Shown piece after piece: positions 36,094 to 45,325 of a stretch of DNA of 64,000 nt. This DNA is from UBA1930 sp943371535 (GTDB taxonomy: Bacteria > Bacteroidota > Bacteroidia > Chitinophagales > Chitinophagaceae). Each line of letters starts with the position of its first letter. Position 1 is the stretch's first letter. The translations under genes and the position numbers were made by a program. The stretch spans positions 29,414 through 93,413 of the forward strand of contig CALRVE020000012.1 in assembly GCA_943371535.1 (NCBI GenBank), read 5' to 3'. Below the pieces are notes generated by a model. The model was given only the letters and a program-made list of their open reading frames with translations. It had not been told where the DNA came from and did no database searches.

Positions 36094-36133
36094 AATATAA
36101 TCCCGAGGTTTTTTATTCGGGGCTGCAAAAGTA
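36094..36133 (-). promoter_or_regulatory. rpsA -7 box and short 5' UTR hairpin
   Basis: On the minus strand TACTTTTG (36133-36126) matches TAnnTTTG. Transcription would start near 36121, where CCCGA (36121-36117) can pair with TCGGG (36106-36102), giving a hairpin at the very 5' end, 9 nt before the ATG. No -33 TTTG box is seen. Confidence 0.4.
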
Positions 36134-36244
36134 GGGTTTATTGATGAAATAGATATAAAATAGGTACTATTTTATGTGAGAATAAATACCGATGTCAAAT
36201 GACTTAAAAATGCTGTATACAGAATTTATTAAATGTACTCAAAA

Positions 36245-36279
36245 AAAACTCCCAATTTTCAAATTGAAAATTGGGAGTT
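36245..36279 (-). terminator. Intrinsic terminator of the 178-residue lipoprotein gene
   Basis: CTCCCAATTTTC pairs with GAAAATTGGGAG around AAATT; extended by AAA/TTT pairs. On the minus strand it is followed by T7. Confidence 0.85.
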
Positions 36280-36326
36280 TAAAGATAAAAGTTAAAATAA
36301 AGTTGAGTTATTTTAGTGTTTTGCAA

Positions 36327-36863
36327 TTATAAAGATGCTAATGCAATTACACCTGCAGCCAAGCCCAAAATACTTAAAACTGTTCCAAAAACAGATTTTC
36401 TTTGTTGAACTTGCTGTGAAGTTGATTCATTGGTTTTCAAATTTGCAGAACCTGCGTTTAATAGTACCCTGTTTTTTAAGAATGTAGAATCTTCGGCTTT
36501 TAACTGACGAAAGTTTTTATAGTTAGCTGAGAAACCAGTTACAGTAACTGTAATATCGTCATTTACTGTTTCTACATCATATTTTGGTTCTACCAAAATA
36601 TCTCCATTGGTGGTTTTTAAAGCACTAGCAACGGCCTGATTTTTTACAAAATCGATTCCCTCTTTAGAGAGCGTACCTTTTGCAGTAGCTGTAACTTTGG
36701 TTTCTTTAACATCTAAGTCGGCCAATAAAGGTTTAGTGTAAACTCCACCATTAACAATGTCCATTGTTTTAACAGTGCTAGTCTTTGATTTTGAACTTAC
36801 ACCACAAGATGTAAAAGCAATTGCTATAATTGCAAAGGCGAAAAATGGTTTTAGCTTCATCAT
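36327..36863 (-). CDS. Uncharacterised lipoprotein with C-terminal hydrophobic segment
   Basis: 178 residues. MKLKPFFAFAIIAIAFTSC is a lipoprotein signal (the Cys follows AFTS). The middle VKTMDIVNGGVYTKPLLADLDVKETKVTATAKG...VEPKYDVETVNDDITVTVTGFSANYKNFR resembles secreted beta-rich proteins of Bacteroidota. The C-terminus (SVFGTVLSILGLAAGVIALASL) is a hydrophobic helix, odd for a lipoprotein. Function unknown. Monocistronic, with its own terminator. Confidence 0.75.
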   Translation of the reverse strand: MMKLKPFFAFAIIAIAFTSCGVSSKSKTSTVKTMDIVNGGVYTKPLLADLDVKETKVTATAKGTLSKEGIDFVKNQAVASALKTTNGDILVEPKYDVETVNDDITVTVTGFSANYKNFRQLKAEDSTFLKNRVLLNAGSANLKTNESTSQQVQQRKSVFGTVLSILGLAAGVIALASL

Positions 36864-36915
36864 GTTTTTAATTTAGGTTAGATAATTGCCAAAATTGACT
36901 AAAAAACAAGTCCAA

Positions 36916-36941
36916 AAAATACTCCTTTAGGAGTATTTTTC
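36916..36941. terminator. Short perfect palindrome, probable bidirectional terminator
   Basis: AAAAATACTCC pairs with GGAGTATTTTT around TTTA. It lies about 50 nt upstream of the 178-residue lipoprotein ATG and downstream of the gdhA terminator; it may be a second gdhA terminator. Confidence 0.55.
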
Positions 36942-36969
36942 TTTGGCATAAATTAACCTAAACAATAAA

Positions 36970-36998
36970 AAAAAGTCCTACAAAATGCAGGACTTTTT
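36970..36998 (-). terminator. Intrinsic terminator of gdhA
   Basis: AAAAGTCCT pairs with AGGACTTTT, followed by T-rich sequence on the minus strand, 22 nt after the gdhA stop. Confidence 0.85.
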
Positions 36999-37020
36999 AA
37001 GAGTTTAGATAAAGTATCTA

Positions 37021-38439
37021 CTAAGGGAAAATACCTAATTCGGCATAACTAGTTGCCACTTTATTAATAGCACTCACATAAGCAGCTGTACGCATATCAG
37101 GAATTTCTGGATTCGCATGCCAAATATCCATAATTTCTCTAGTTGCAGTAATCATAGTTTCTTCTAATCCACTATGCACTAAATCAACCTCATCGGCACC
37201 ATGCATGATAAAGTTTCTAGCTTTTTCTGTTACATTTTTGCCACTTAATTCTTCCATTTGTTCTAAAATGTGAGCATTCATATTTTCAGTAAAACGCTTT
37301 TCCATTCTTCCATAACGAACGTGGCTTAAGTTTTTTAACCACTCAAAATACGAAACCGTTACACCGCCTGCATTTAAATACATGTCTGGTATAACTAAAG
37401 TTCCTTTTGATGCAAAAATTTCATCGGCTTCCGGAGTTAATGGTCCATTTGCAGCTTCACCAATAATTTTAGCTTTTACTCTAGGTGCATTTTCTGCATT
37501 AATTACATTTTCTAATGCAGCAGGAATCAAAATATCGCATTCTAATTCTAATGCATCGGCACTTTTAGCCAAATTAGTTGCTCCAGGAAAATTTAAAATA
37601 GACCCTGTTGCTTTTCTATGCTGAAATAGCTCTTCTTCGTTAATGCCATCTTCTTTATAAATAGCACCCTCATACTCTGCAATAGCAACTACAATAGCAC
37701 CATGTTCTCTAAAGAATTTTGCACTATGATAACCTACGTTTCCTAAGCCTTGAACAATAATTTTTTTACCTTCAACGCCTGTAGACATTCCTAACTTACC
37801 CATTACATCGGCCATTTTACAAACTTCACGAATACCAAAGAAAACACCTAAACCAGTAGCTTCCTTTCTTCCACGAACCCCACCTTGTGTAATTGGTTTA
37901 CCAGTAACACAACCAGCTGCATCAATTTCACCTGGTTTTAAAGACTGATAGGTATCTACAATCCATGCCATTTCTCTTTCGCCAGTTCCATAATCTGGTG
38001 CAGGAACATCAATACCAGGACCAATGAAGTTTTTCTTTACCAATTCAGCCGTATAACGACGAGTAATTTTTTCTAACTCATAAGCACTGTATTTACGAGG
38101 ATTGATTTTTATACCACCTTTACCCCCACCAAAAGGCACATTTACAATAGCACATTTATAAGTCATTAAAGATGCAAGTGCCATTACTTCATCTTGGTTC
38201 ACTTCATCGCTAAAACGAATACCGCCTTTACAAGGACTTTTGTGCTGACTATGTTGTACACGGTAAGCTTCAATAACTTCTATGCGACCATCATCCATTT
38301 TAACTGGAAAACGCATACTATAAATGCTGTTGCAGGCTTTAATTTGTTCTAGCAAACCCTTATCCCATTTGGTAAGTTTTGCTGCTTTATCAAAGCTTTT
38401 TTCTACACTCTGAAAAAAGCTGTAATGTTGGTTTGACAT
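37021..38439 (-). CDS. gdhA: Glutamate dehydrogenase (Glu/Leu/Phe/Val family)
   Basis: 472 residues. Substrate-side block VNVPFGGGKGGIKINPRKYS carries the catalytic-region Lys; the Rossmann loop KIIVQGLGNVGYHSAKFF and AEAANGP-type C-terminal region (IIGEAANGPLTPEADEIF) are intact. Interconverts glutamate and 2-oxoglutarate with NH4+. Cofactor preference not assigned. Monocistronic with a clear terminator. Confidence 0.93.
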   Translation of the reverse strand: MSNQHYSFFQSVEKSFDKAAKLTKWDKGLLEQIKACNSIYSMRFPVKMDDGRIEVIEAYRVQHSQHKSPCKGGIRFSDEVNQDEVMALASLMTYKCAIVNVPFGGGKGGIKINPRKYSAYELEKITRRYTAELVKKNFIGPGIDVPAPDYGTGEREMAWIVDTYQSLKPGEIDAAGCVTGKPITQGGVRGRKEATGLGVFFGIREVCKMADVMGKLGMSTGVEGKKIIVQGLGNVGYHSAKFFREHGAIVVAIAEYEGAIYKEDGINEEELFQHRKATGSILNFPGATNLAKSADALELECDILIPAALENVINAENAPRVKAKIIGEAANGPLTPEADEIFASKGTLVIPDMYLNAGGVTVSYFEWLKNLSHVRYGRMEKRFTENMNAHILEQMEELSGKNVTEKARNFIMHGADEVDLVHSGLEETMITATREIMDIWHANPEIPDMRTAAYVSAINKVATSYAELGIFP

Positions 38440-38567
38440 GAGCTAATCGTTTTTTGTTTATTAATTGAGCAATCGTTTACTTTTTGCAAAACATAGGAAT
38501 TTGAACATACAACTTACTTGCACTAATTCTTAACCCAAACTCCTTACACCATTTACCTTCTACCCAC

Positions 38568-38801
38568 TTACAACTTACCACTATCCTTCTCCAACCTACT
38601 CACTTTTCTATCAATATTCATTAAGTATAAAAACAATCCAATTACAATTGTAATAACAACAGCCATTACTATATATATACTTTGTTGTGTACGTTCTTCT
38701 TTAGAAATACTATTGGTTGTTGATTCAACATCTTGAGCTTTCAACAAAATAGTAAATCCAAATAGCAAAAAACTACTTAAAAAAATTTTCAATTTATTCA
38801 T
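38568..38801 (-). CDS. CcmD-like small membrane protein
   Basis: 77 residues. N-terminal signal-like helix (KIFLSSFLLFGFTILLKA), then a second TM helix (SIYIVMAVVITIVIGLFLYLM) and a short charged tail (NIDRKVSRLEKD). Small, with a membrane helix and charged end, it matches the CcmD-like partner of CcmC. Starts inside the end of the ccmC-like gene (8-bp overlap), supporting co-function in cytochrome c heme delivery. Confidence 0.72.
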   Translation of the reverse strand: MNKLKIFLSSFLLFGFTILLKAQDVESTTNSISKEERTQQSIYIVMAVVITIVIGLFLYLMNIDRKVSRLEKDSGKL

Positions 38802-39489
38802 TATCTAATTGCTTTGCATGTAAAATAGAAACTCGAATTTTTAGTGTTGTAATCCAAACACCTAATAAGGTAAAACCAAGAACAGCAGGCCAAAAAACTA
38901 CCCTCATTTCAGCACTCATATCATTGCGATTTAATGCAGGATTACCACCTGTACCTCCTTGCCCACCAGGGTGTAAACTTTCTACCAATCTTGGTAAAAT
39001 CCAAATGGTTGGGAATAGCATAAAATAAGCAAAAATATTATATACAGCTCCTATTCTTGCTTGCTTTTCTTCATCGGTTAAACTGCCTTTTAAAACAAAA
39101 TAGGCAAAATATATAAGTATGGCTATTGCTGCACCATTTTGTTTTGGATCACTACTCCATGGAGCACCCCATTGAAAATTTGCCCATATAGCTCCAGTAA
39201 TAATACCTAAAATACCAAAAATCAAGCCCATTCTTGCATATTCGGTTGAATAATAATCAAACTTCATTTGTGGATTACGTAAATATTTTACAGCATTTAC
39301 TACCGATACTGTAAATAATACCATCATACCAAACCACATAGGTACATGAAAAAACAAGTTTCTAATTGAATGATATAAGGGAACACCAGGTAAAGCTTGT
39401 GGAATTTTAACCAAAAAACCCATGATACAAGTGTACATTAACAATATAAATGACAATATTTTCCACCAATGCTTTTTTATCATGCTCAT
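38794..39489 (-). CDS. ccmC: Cytochrome c biogenesis membrane protein (CcmC/CcsA-like)
   Basis: 231 residues, six predicted TM helices. YHSIRNLFFHVPMWFGMM provides a His for heme; the periplasmic heme-binding region reads WGAPWSSDPKQNGAAI, a divergent version of the Trp-rich WWD motif. Followed by YFAYFVLKGSL. Handles heme transfer to cytochrome c maturation. No other ccm genes (ccmA, ccmB, ccmE, ccmF) are adjacent; they must lie elsewhere if the system is complete. Confidence 0.87.
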   Translation of the reverse strand: MSMIKKHWWKILSFILLMYTCIMGFLVKIPQALPGVPLYHSIRNLFFHVPMWFGMMVLFTVSVVNAVKYLRNPQMKFDYYSTEYARMGLIFGILGIITGAIWANFQWGAPWSSDPKQNGAAIAILIYFAYFVLKGSLTDEEKQARIGAVYNIFAYFMLFPTIWILPRLVESLHPGGQGGTGGNPALNRNDMSAEMRVVFWPAVLGFTLLGVWITTLKIRVSILHAKQLDNE

Positions 39490-39637
39490 GATTTACTACC
39501 AAATGTTAGTGTTTGCAAATGTAGGATAAAGGGGTTCAACAAAACAAAGATTGCCAAAAAAATTAACCATTACAAGACGCTTTAGCAGAAACATTATATT
39601 CATTTTTTAGTTGTATAAAAATAGTGTTAATTAGCAG

Positions 39638-41404
39638 ATGCAAACAAAACTCCTTTCCATTCAAGATCTGTCGGTAAATTTTGAAAGTGATGGTCAACTC
39701 AATAAAACACTTCAAAATATTAGCTTGGAAGTGAACAAAGGAGAATTGGTAGCCATAGTTGGCGAAAGTGGTTCAGGCAAATCTGTAACTTCTCTCTCTA
39801 TTTTGCAATTGTTGCCTCAACCTCCAGCCAAGTATATAAATGGCAGCATTGAACTTTTTACCAACAATACAATAATTAATGTATTACAAACTTCTAAAAG
39901 TACTTTACAAACTATTCGTGGGAATAAAGTAGCGATGATTTTTCAAGAACCCATGACTTCTTTAAACCCTGTAATTACTTGTGGCAATCAAGTAATGGAA
40001 GTAATTTGTTTACATAAAAAAGTATCAACTGCAGAAGCAAAAAAACAAACCATTGCATTATTTAAACAAGTGCAATTGCCTAATCCTGAATTGTTGTTTA
40101 ACAGATACCCACATGAAATTAGTGGTGGGCAAAAACAACGTGTAATGATTGCCATGGCTATGAGTTGCGAACCTGATTTATTAATTTGTGATGAACCTAC
40201 CACAGCACTAGATGTTACCGTACAAAAAAATGTATTGGAGTTAATTAAAGCCTTACAGGTTCAAAATAATATGGGTGTCATTTTTATTACCCACGACTTA
40301 AGTGTAGTTGCCGAAATTGCTGATAGAATTGTTGTAATGTATAAAGGCAAAATTATTGAAACGGGTACAGCTCAAGAAATTTTTACCCAAGCAAAACATC
40401 CTTACACAAAAGCTTTGTTGGCATGTAGACCAGCACTATACCCTAAGGGAAAAAGATTGCCTATTGTGAGTGATTTTATGCATGAAGATGGAAGAGAGAA
40501 GATTGTAGATGACAGTTTTGAGATGACAGATGACGGAAGCGTAGTAACAGAAAAAAAGATACAACCAATAGTAGATGAATTAACTACTTTTAATGAGCCA
40601 TCATCAAAAAATTCCACCATTCTTTCAGTAAAAAATTTGAAAATACATTATCCTTCTAAAAAAACATTTTTAGGGAAAGTTACCGAATACACCAAAGCTG
40701 TTGATGATGTAAGTTTTGATGTGTATGCTGGAGAAACATTGGGCTTGGTAGGAGAAAGTGGTTGTGGTAAAACCACTTTAGGCAGAGCAATATTACAGTT
40801 AATAAAGAGTACAAGCGGAAGTATATATTTTGAAAATGAAAACTTAACTGCTGCCAGCCCAATCAGATTAAAAGCATTGAGAAAAAAAATACAAATCATT
40901 TTTCAAGACCCCTACTCTTCTTTAAATCCAAGAATAACCATAGGTGAAGCTATTGAAGAACCTTTAGCTGTTCATAACATTTTACCTACAAAAGATCAAC
41001 GTAAAAAAAGAGTAATGGAGTTATTAAAAAAAGTAAATCTATTACCCGAACATTATAACAGATATCCTCATGAATTTAGTGGCGGACAACGCCAAAGAAT
41101 TGTAATTGCAAGAGCATTGGCATTAGAACCCAGCTTTATTGTTTGTGATGAAAGTGTGAGTGCACTTGACGTAAGTGTACAAGCACAAGTATTAAACTTA
41201 TTAAACGATTTAAAAAAGGATTTTGGTTTTACCGCCATTTTCATATCTCACGATTTATCGGTTGTACGATACATTAGCGACAGAATTATGGTTATGCAAA
41301 AAGGTAAAATTGTAGAAATGGGAACTGCTAATGATATTTACTATCATCCAAAAACTGCATATACCCAACAATTGATTGCTTCTATTCCAAAAGGGAAGGT
41401 CTGA
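39638..41404 (+). CDS. Dipeptide/oligopeptide ABC transporter, two fused ATPase domains
   Basis: 588 residues, two complete ABC ATPase domains. N-terminal half: Walker A GESGSGKSV (about 44-52), signature EISGGQKQR, Walker B LLICDEPTTALD. C-terminal half: GESGCGKTT (about 371-379), EFSGGQRQR, FIVCDESVSALD; here the Walker B Glu is present but the following residue is Ser (DES). The halves correspond to DppD and DppF. Between them lies the oligopeptide-type linker region with CRPALYPKGKRLPIV. Permease and binding-protein genes are not adjacent. Confidence 0.9.
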   Translation: MQTKLLSIQDLSVNFESDGQLNKTLQNISLEVNKGELVAIVGESGSGKSVTSLSILQLLPQPPAKYINGSIELFTNNTIINVLQTSKSTLQTIRGNKVAMIFQEPMTSLNPVITCGNQVMEVICLHKKVSTAEAKKQTIALFKQVQLPNPELLFNRYPHEISGGQKQRVMIAMAMSCEPDLLICDEPTTALDVTVQKNVLELIKALQVQNNMGVIFITHDLSVVAEIADRIVVMYKGKIIETGTAQEIFTQAKHPYTKALLACRPALYPKGKRLPIVSDFMHEDGREKIVDDSFEMTDDGSVVTEKKIQPIVDELTTFNEPSSKNSTILSVKNLKIHYPSKKTFLGKVTEYTKAVDDVSFDVYAGETLGLVGESGCGKTTLGRAILQLIKSTSGSIYFENENLTAASPIRLKALRKKIQIIFQDPYSSLNPRITIGEAIEEPLAVHNILPTKDQRKKRVMELLKKVNLLPEHYNRYPHEFSGGQRQRIVIARALALEPSFIVCDESVSALDVSVQAQVLNLLNDLKKDFGFTAIFISHDLSVVRYISDRIMVMQKGKIVEMGTANDIYYHPKTAYTQQLIASIPKGKV

Positions 41405-41407
41405 GTG

Positions 41408-41535
41408 AGGAGTTATAAGTTATAAGTTGTAAGTTATGGGTTGTAGGTTTTAGGTTGGAAAATTTAGTTTTTTAGTTTTCAATTTTAGTTTTTACTCCTT
41501 TAGTTTTTTCAAATTTAGTTTTTAACTTTTTACTT
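41408..41535. repeat. Low-complexity degenerate intergenic repeats
   Basis: Degenerate units of (A)GTTATAAGTT, GTAAGTTATG, GTTTTAGGTT and later AGTTTTT, covering most of the gap between the double ABC gene and queA. Nothing coding is seen. Such degenerate tracts recur elsewhere in the window (38509-38581, 46846-47080). Confidence 0.6.
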
Positions 41536-41583
41536 TTACCTTCCTTCTTCCTAAAAATATATCCTCTAAAATTGATAAAACCT

Positions 41584-41591
41584 TACCTTTG
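41584..41591 (+). promoter_or_regulatory. Putative -7 box of queA
   Basis: TACCTTTG, exact TAnnTTTG match, ending 35 nt before the queA ATG at 41627. Sequence GCGGCC follows, a common context in this group. No clear upstream TTTG box. Confidence 0.45.
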
Positions 41592-41626
41592 CGGCCTTTC
41601 AATCACCAAATAAATCATGCCGTAAC

Positions 41627-42676
41627 ATGAAATTATCTCAATTTAGGTACGACTTACCTTTAAATTTAATTGCACAAAATCCTACCAAACGTAGAGAAGA
41701 CAGTCGATTATTAGTAGTAGACCGCAAAACTGGTAACATGGAAAATAAACACTTCCGTGATATTATGGACTACTTCGATGATAAAGATGTTTTTGTAGTA
41801 AATAACACCAAAGTTTTTTCTGCTCGTATGTATGGACGTAAAGAAAAAACAGGTGCAAAAATTGAAGTTTTTTTACTTCGTGAATTAAACAAACCCAATC
41901 GCCTTTGGGACGTAATTGTTGATCCCGCAAGAAAGATTCGTGTAGGAAACAAATTATACTTTGGAGAAAGTGAAGAATTAGTTGCTGAAGTAATTGATAA
42001 TACTACTAGCCGAGGAAGAACCATTAAATTTTTATGGGATGATGATGATGAAAGTTTTAAAAGAATGTTGGAAACTTTAGGCGAAACTCCATTGCCAAAA
42101 TATATTAAGCGTAAACCAGATGAAGAAGACAAAGAGCGTTACCAAACAGTTTATGCAAAACACGAAGGAGCAGTAGCTGCACCAACAGCTGGTTTACATT
42201 TTAGCAAAGAATTAATTAAACGTTGTGAAATTAAAGGTATCCGTTTTGCTGAAGTGACTTTACATACTGGTTTAGGTACATTTAGACCTATTGAAGTTGA
42301 AGATTTAAGTAAGCATAAAATGGATGCTGAATATTACAACATCCCAGAATCGGCTGTAAATATTGTAAATAAAGCTAAACAAAACGATCATCGTGTTTGT
42401 GCAATTGGCACAACTACTATGAGAGCTTTAGAAACAAGTTTCACCGCTTCTAAATTATTAAAGCCAAGCGAAGGTTGGACTAATCATTTCATTCATCCTC
42501 CATACGATTTTAGTATTGCCGATAGTTTAGTAACCAACTTCCATTTGCCCAAAACAAGTTTATTGATTATGACTTGTGCATTTGCTGGTTACGATTTAAC
42601 CATGGCTGCTTATCAAAAAGCCATAAAAGATAAATATCGCTTCTTTAGTTATGGGGATGCATTACTCATTATTTAA
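41627..42676 (+). CDS. queA: tRNA preQ1(34) S-adenosylmethionine ribosyltransferase-isomerase
   Basis: 349 residues. MKLSQFRYDLPLNLIAQNPTKRREDSRLLVVDR is the family start; VAAPTAGLHFSKELI, VTLHTGLGTFRPI, TTTMRALETS and TNFHLPKTSLLIMTCAFAG are present. Makes epoxyqueuosine from 7-aminomethyl-7-deazaguanine in tRNA. A promoter-like box precedes it and a long hairpin follows. Monocistronic in this window. Confidence 0.97.
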   Translation: MKLSQFRYDLPLNLIAQNPTKRREDSRLLVVDRKTGNMENKHFRDIMDYFDDKDVFVVNNTKVFSARMYGRKEKTGAKIEVFLLRELNKPNRLWDVIVDPARKIRVGNKLYFGESEELVAEVIDNTTSRGRTIKFLWDDDDESFKRMLETLGETPLPKYIKRKPDEEDKERYQTVYAKHEGAVAAPTAGLHFSKELIKRCEIKGIRFAEVTLHTGLGTFRPIEVEDLSKHKMDAEYYNIPESAVNIVNKAKQNDHRVCAIGTTTMRALETSFTASKLLKPSEGWTNHFIHPPYDFSIADSLVTNFHLPKTSLLIMTCAFAGYDLTMAAYQKAIKDKYRFFSYGDALLII

Positions 42677-42680
42677 CTCA

Positions 42681-42719
42681 ACAAATCATGATTTTTTTAT
42701 ATAAACAAATCATGATTTT
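42681..42719 (+). repeat. Direct repeat pair downstream of queA
   Basis: ACAAATCATGATTTT occurs at 42681-42695 and 42705-42719. Each copy holds the palindrome AATCATGATT. Could be two binding sites for a dimeric regulator, or a duplicated terminator-like sequence. Confidence 0.4.
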
Positions 42720-42738
42720 CTAGAAAAAATCTAACCGT

Positions 42739-42793
42739 AAAATCAAAGACACGAAGCAAGAGCAAAGCTTTTTAACTTCGTGTCTTTGATTTT
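42739..42793 (+). terminator. Long hairpin downstream of queA
   Basis: AAAATCAAAGACACGAAG pairs with its reverse complement CTTCGTGTCTTTGATTTT (18 bp) around a 19-nt loop. Acts as a terminator or a repeat-derived palindrome; the stem text resembles the CGAAG-type intergenic repeat seen at 52927-53088. Confidence 0.65.
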
Positions 42794-42877
42794 TATACTT
42801 TTATAATTGTTTTAAAGCTATCCGCTTCTTCAAGTAAATAATCAACAATATAATTTTTTCACCCATTATTCAATTAT

Positions 42878-43420
42878 ATGTCTATTATTAAAGTACACGA
42901 TAAATCTTTTGTTCCTTATATAAATGAAACTACCATTTTTGAAAAAATTCAAACTTTAGCAGCACAATTAAAAAAGGATTATGAAGGCAAACGCCCTTTA
43001 TTCATAGCTATTTTAAATGGCTCTTTTATGTTTGCATCAGATTTATTTAAAGCATTAGATTTTGAAGCAGAAATTTGTTTTATCAAGTTAGCTTCTTATA
43101 AAGGCACCAAAAGTTCGGGACAAGTAATTACAGCAATAGGTCTAGATACAGATTTAACTGACAGACATATTTTAATTTTAGAAGATATCATAGATACAGG
43201 AAAAACACTCCACTCCTTTTTACCACAATTATACAACCAACAACCACTCTCCTTAAAAATAGCAGTTTTACTAGACAAGCCCGAACCTAGAAAATTTGAA
43301 GTACCGGTTGATTATGCATGCTTCGTTATTCCAAACAAATTTGTTCTAGGATATGGATTAGATTATGATGGTTTAGGTAGAAACATCAAAGAAATTTATC
43401 AGTTAGCCGATGGGGAATAA
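42878..43420 (+). CDS. hpt: Hypoxanthine phosphoribosyltransferase
   Basis: 180 residues. LFIAILNGSFMFASDLFKAL, ICFIKLASYKGTKSSGQV and the PRPP-loop ILILEDIIDTGKTLHSFLP are diagnostic, with VPNKFVLGYGLDY-type end (IPNKFVLGYGLDYDGLGRNI). Salvages hypoxanthine/guanine to nucleotides. About 70 bp before the VWA gene. Confidence 0.95.
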   Translation: MSIIKVHDKSFVPYINETTIFEKIQTLAAQLKKDYEGKRPLFIAILNGSFMFASDLFKALDFEAEICFIKLASYKGTKSSGQVITAIGLDTDLTDRHILILEDIIDTGKTLHSFLPQLYNQQPLSLKIAVLLDKPEPRKFEVPVDYACFVIPNKFVLGYGLDYDGLGRNIKEIYQLADGE

Positions 43421-43490
43421 TTTTTTCTACCCAATAAATTAAAAAATTGTACGTTTATTGCATACATCTGTAAAAAAACTTGCAATCAAC

Positions 43491-45251
43491 ATGAAAAAAT
43501 ATACACTCAGCGTGGGTGTTATAGTATTTATAATATTATGCAATGCTGCTACTAGCAATGCTCAATATTATTTAAGGGGGCAGGTAAAAGACGAATTAGG
43601 TAGAGCCTTACCTAACGTAAAAATCAATTTATTTTCAAAAGGAAATTACTCTTACAAAAGTGGAAGTTCTGGTGGTTTTGGTATTCCTACTCACTTAGAA
43701 GTTGATACAATTATTTTATCATTAGTAGGCTACGAGACTTTTAAAAAAGCTGTTGTAAGTAATCAATATCAAGATTTGGTATTAAAAATGTTGCCAGCTA
43801 CCGCTAGTTTAATGAAAAATAAGCTGAGCTCTAAAACAAAAAATTTACTTAAAGAGCAACATACATTTTTTAGTGCCAATGGCGAAAGTTATAGCTCATT
43901 AATTGAAAACGATTTTGTTAATACCCAAAAATATCCTGAAACAGGTTTTTCAGTAAATATTGATAGAGCTGCTTATAGCAATGCTAGAAGGTTTTTAAAT
44001 AACGATATCAATGTTCCTACCAATGCTGTAAGAATTGAAGAAATGTTGAATTATTTTGACTTTAGAAGTCCGAATGAAACACCCAAAGAAGGCACGTTTT
44101 TAATGAATCAATTTGTTACAACTTGTCCTTGGAATAAAGAAAACAGATTACTTTTTTTAAAACTTAATGCTCCAAAACTAAACTTAGATAAAGTACCCCC
44201 TAGTAACTTAGTTTTTTTAATAGATATCTCAGGTTCAATGGATAAGCCTAATAGATTACCACTTTTGCAAAGTGCATTTAAAATGCTAACTGATAATCTT
44301 AGAAATATTGATACAGTTGCAATTGTAGTGTATGGTGGTGGAGTATATAGAGTATTAAATCCAACTAGTGGTGCCGAAAAAGAAACCATTAAAAATGTTA
44401 TAGACTCATTAACGGCAGCTGGAGATACACCTGGAGAATCAGCTATACAAACTGCTTACCAATCGGCCCGATCTACTTTTATTAAAGGAGGAAATAACAG
44501 GGTAATTCTTGCAACCGATGGAGATTTTAATATTGGTGTTACATCTGAAAAAGCATTAGAAGATTTAATTGCTCAAGAAATGCGATCGGGAATTTACCTT
44601 ACTTGTTTGGGTGTTGGAATGGGTAATTATAAAGATAGCAAGCTTGAAACTTTAGCAAAAAAAGGCAATGGGAATTTTGCCTATATTGATAATATTTATG
44701 AAGCCCAAAAAGTTTTGGTAACTGAATTTACCAAAACAATGTATGCTGTAGCCAATGATGCTTTTTTCAATATACAATTTAATAGCGACGCAATAAAAGA
44801 GTATAGACTAATTGGGTTCGACAATAAAAGGGCATCAATAGAAGATAGTACAAGTGAACTTGAAGGTGGTGAAGTTGGAAGTGGCCATACAATGATGGCT
44901 ATTTTTGAAATCAACTCAACCAACCAACAATTTGACAGTACTCAACTTTTAGGGAAAGCCACTTTACAATATAAGCTTCCTAATGCTTCTTCTAATACTT
45001 ATCAATATTTAAACATTCAAGCCAATACAGTTGCATTACAAAATGCCGATAGTAGTTTACGTTTTGCTACAGCCGTAGCCATGTTTGGTAGTTTATTGAA
45101 AAAATCGAAATATGCCGACTACTATAATTTCACAGATGTATATAATATGGCAGCATCGGCAGTAAAACCCAATGATTATGCTCAACAAGAGTTTTTAAAA
45201 TTGGTACAAAAAGCCAATAAGCTGTACAATATAAAAAAGAAAAAATTATAA
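43491..45251 (+). CDS. Secreted von Willebrand factor A domain protein
   Basis: 586 residues. Signal peptide KKYTLSVGVIVFIILCNAATSNAQ; then a carboxypeptidase-regulatory-like beta domain (YYLRGQVKDELGRALPNVKINLFSKG); then a VWA-N region (TGFSVNIDRAAYSNARRFLN) and the VWA domain with a metal-ion-dependent adhesion site DISGS (near residue 244) and DGDFN; last a DUF3520-like C-terminal part. Resembles YfbK-type proteins. Likely periplasmic or exported; function unknown. The start ATG at 43491 was chosen, not 43458, because it begins the signal peptide. Confidence 0.85.
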   Translation: MKKYTLSVGVIVFIILCNAATSNAQYYLRGQVKDELGRALPNVKINLFSKGNYSYKSGSSGGFGIPTHLEVDTIILSLVGYETFKKAVVSNQYQDLVLKMLPATASLMKNKLSSKTKNLLKEQHTFFSANGESYSSLIENDFVNTQKYPETGFSVNIDRAAYSNARRFLNNDINVPTNAVRIEEMLNYFDFRSPNETPKEGTFLMNQFVTTCPWNKENRLLFLKLNAPKLNLDKVPPSNLVFLIDISGSMDKPNRLPLLQSAFKMLTDNLRNIDTVAIVVYGGGVYRVLNPTSGAEKETIKNVIDSLTAAGDTPGESAIQTAYQSARSTFIKGGNNRVILATDGDFNIGVTSEKALEDLIAQEMRSGIYLTCLGVGMGNYKDSKLETLAKKGNGNFAYIDNIYEAQKVLVTEFTKTMYAVANDAFFNIQFNSDAIKEYRLIGFDNKRASIEDSTSELEGGEVGSGHTMMAIFEINSTNQQFDSTQLLGKATLQYKLPNASSNTYQYLNIQANTVALQNADSSLRFATAVAMFGSLLKKSKYADYYNFTDVYNMAASAVKPNDYAQQEFLKLVQKANKLYNIKKKKL

Positions 45252-45325
45252 GATACTTGGAGATTTAATAAACAATTCAGAAATATATTTATAAACTCTA
45301 CTCAAATTTACTGAGCATTAAGCAC

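Noticed and set aside
42739..42793. Large hairpin after queA read as a CRISPR or RNA gene
   Set aside because: There is only one stem-loop and no array of spacers; a terminator or repeat-derived palindrome explains it.
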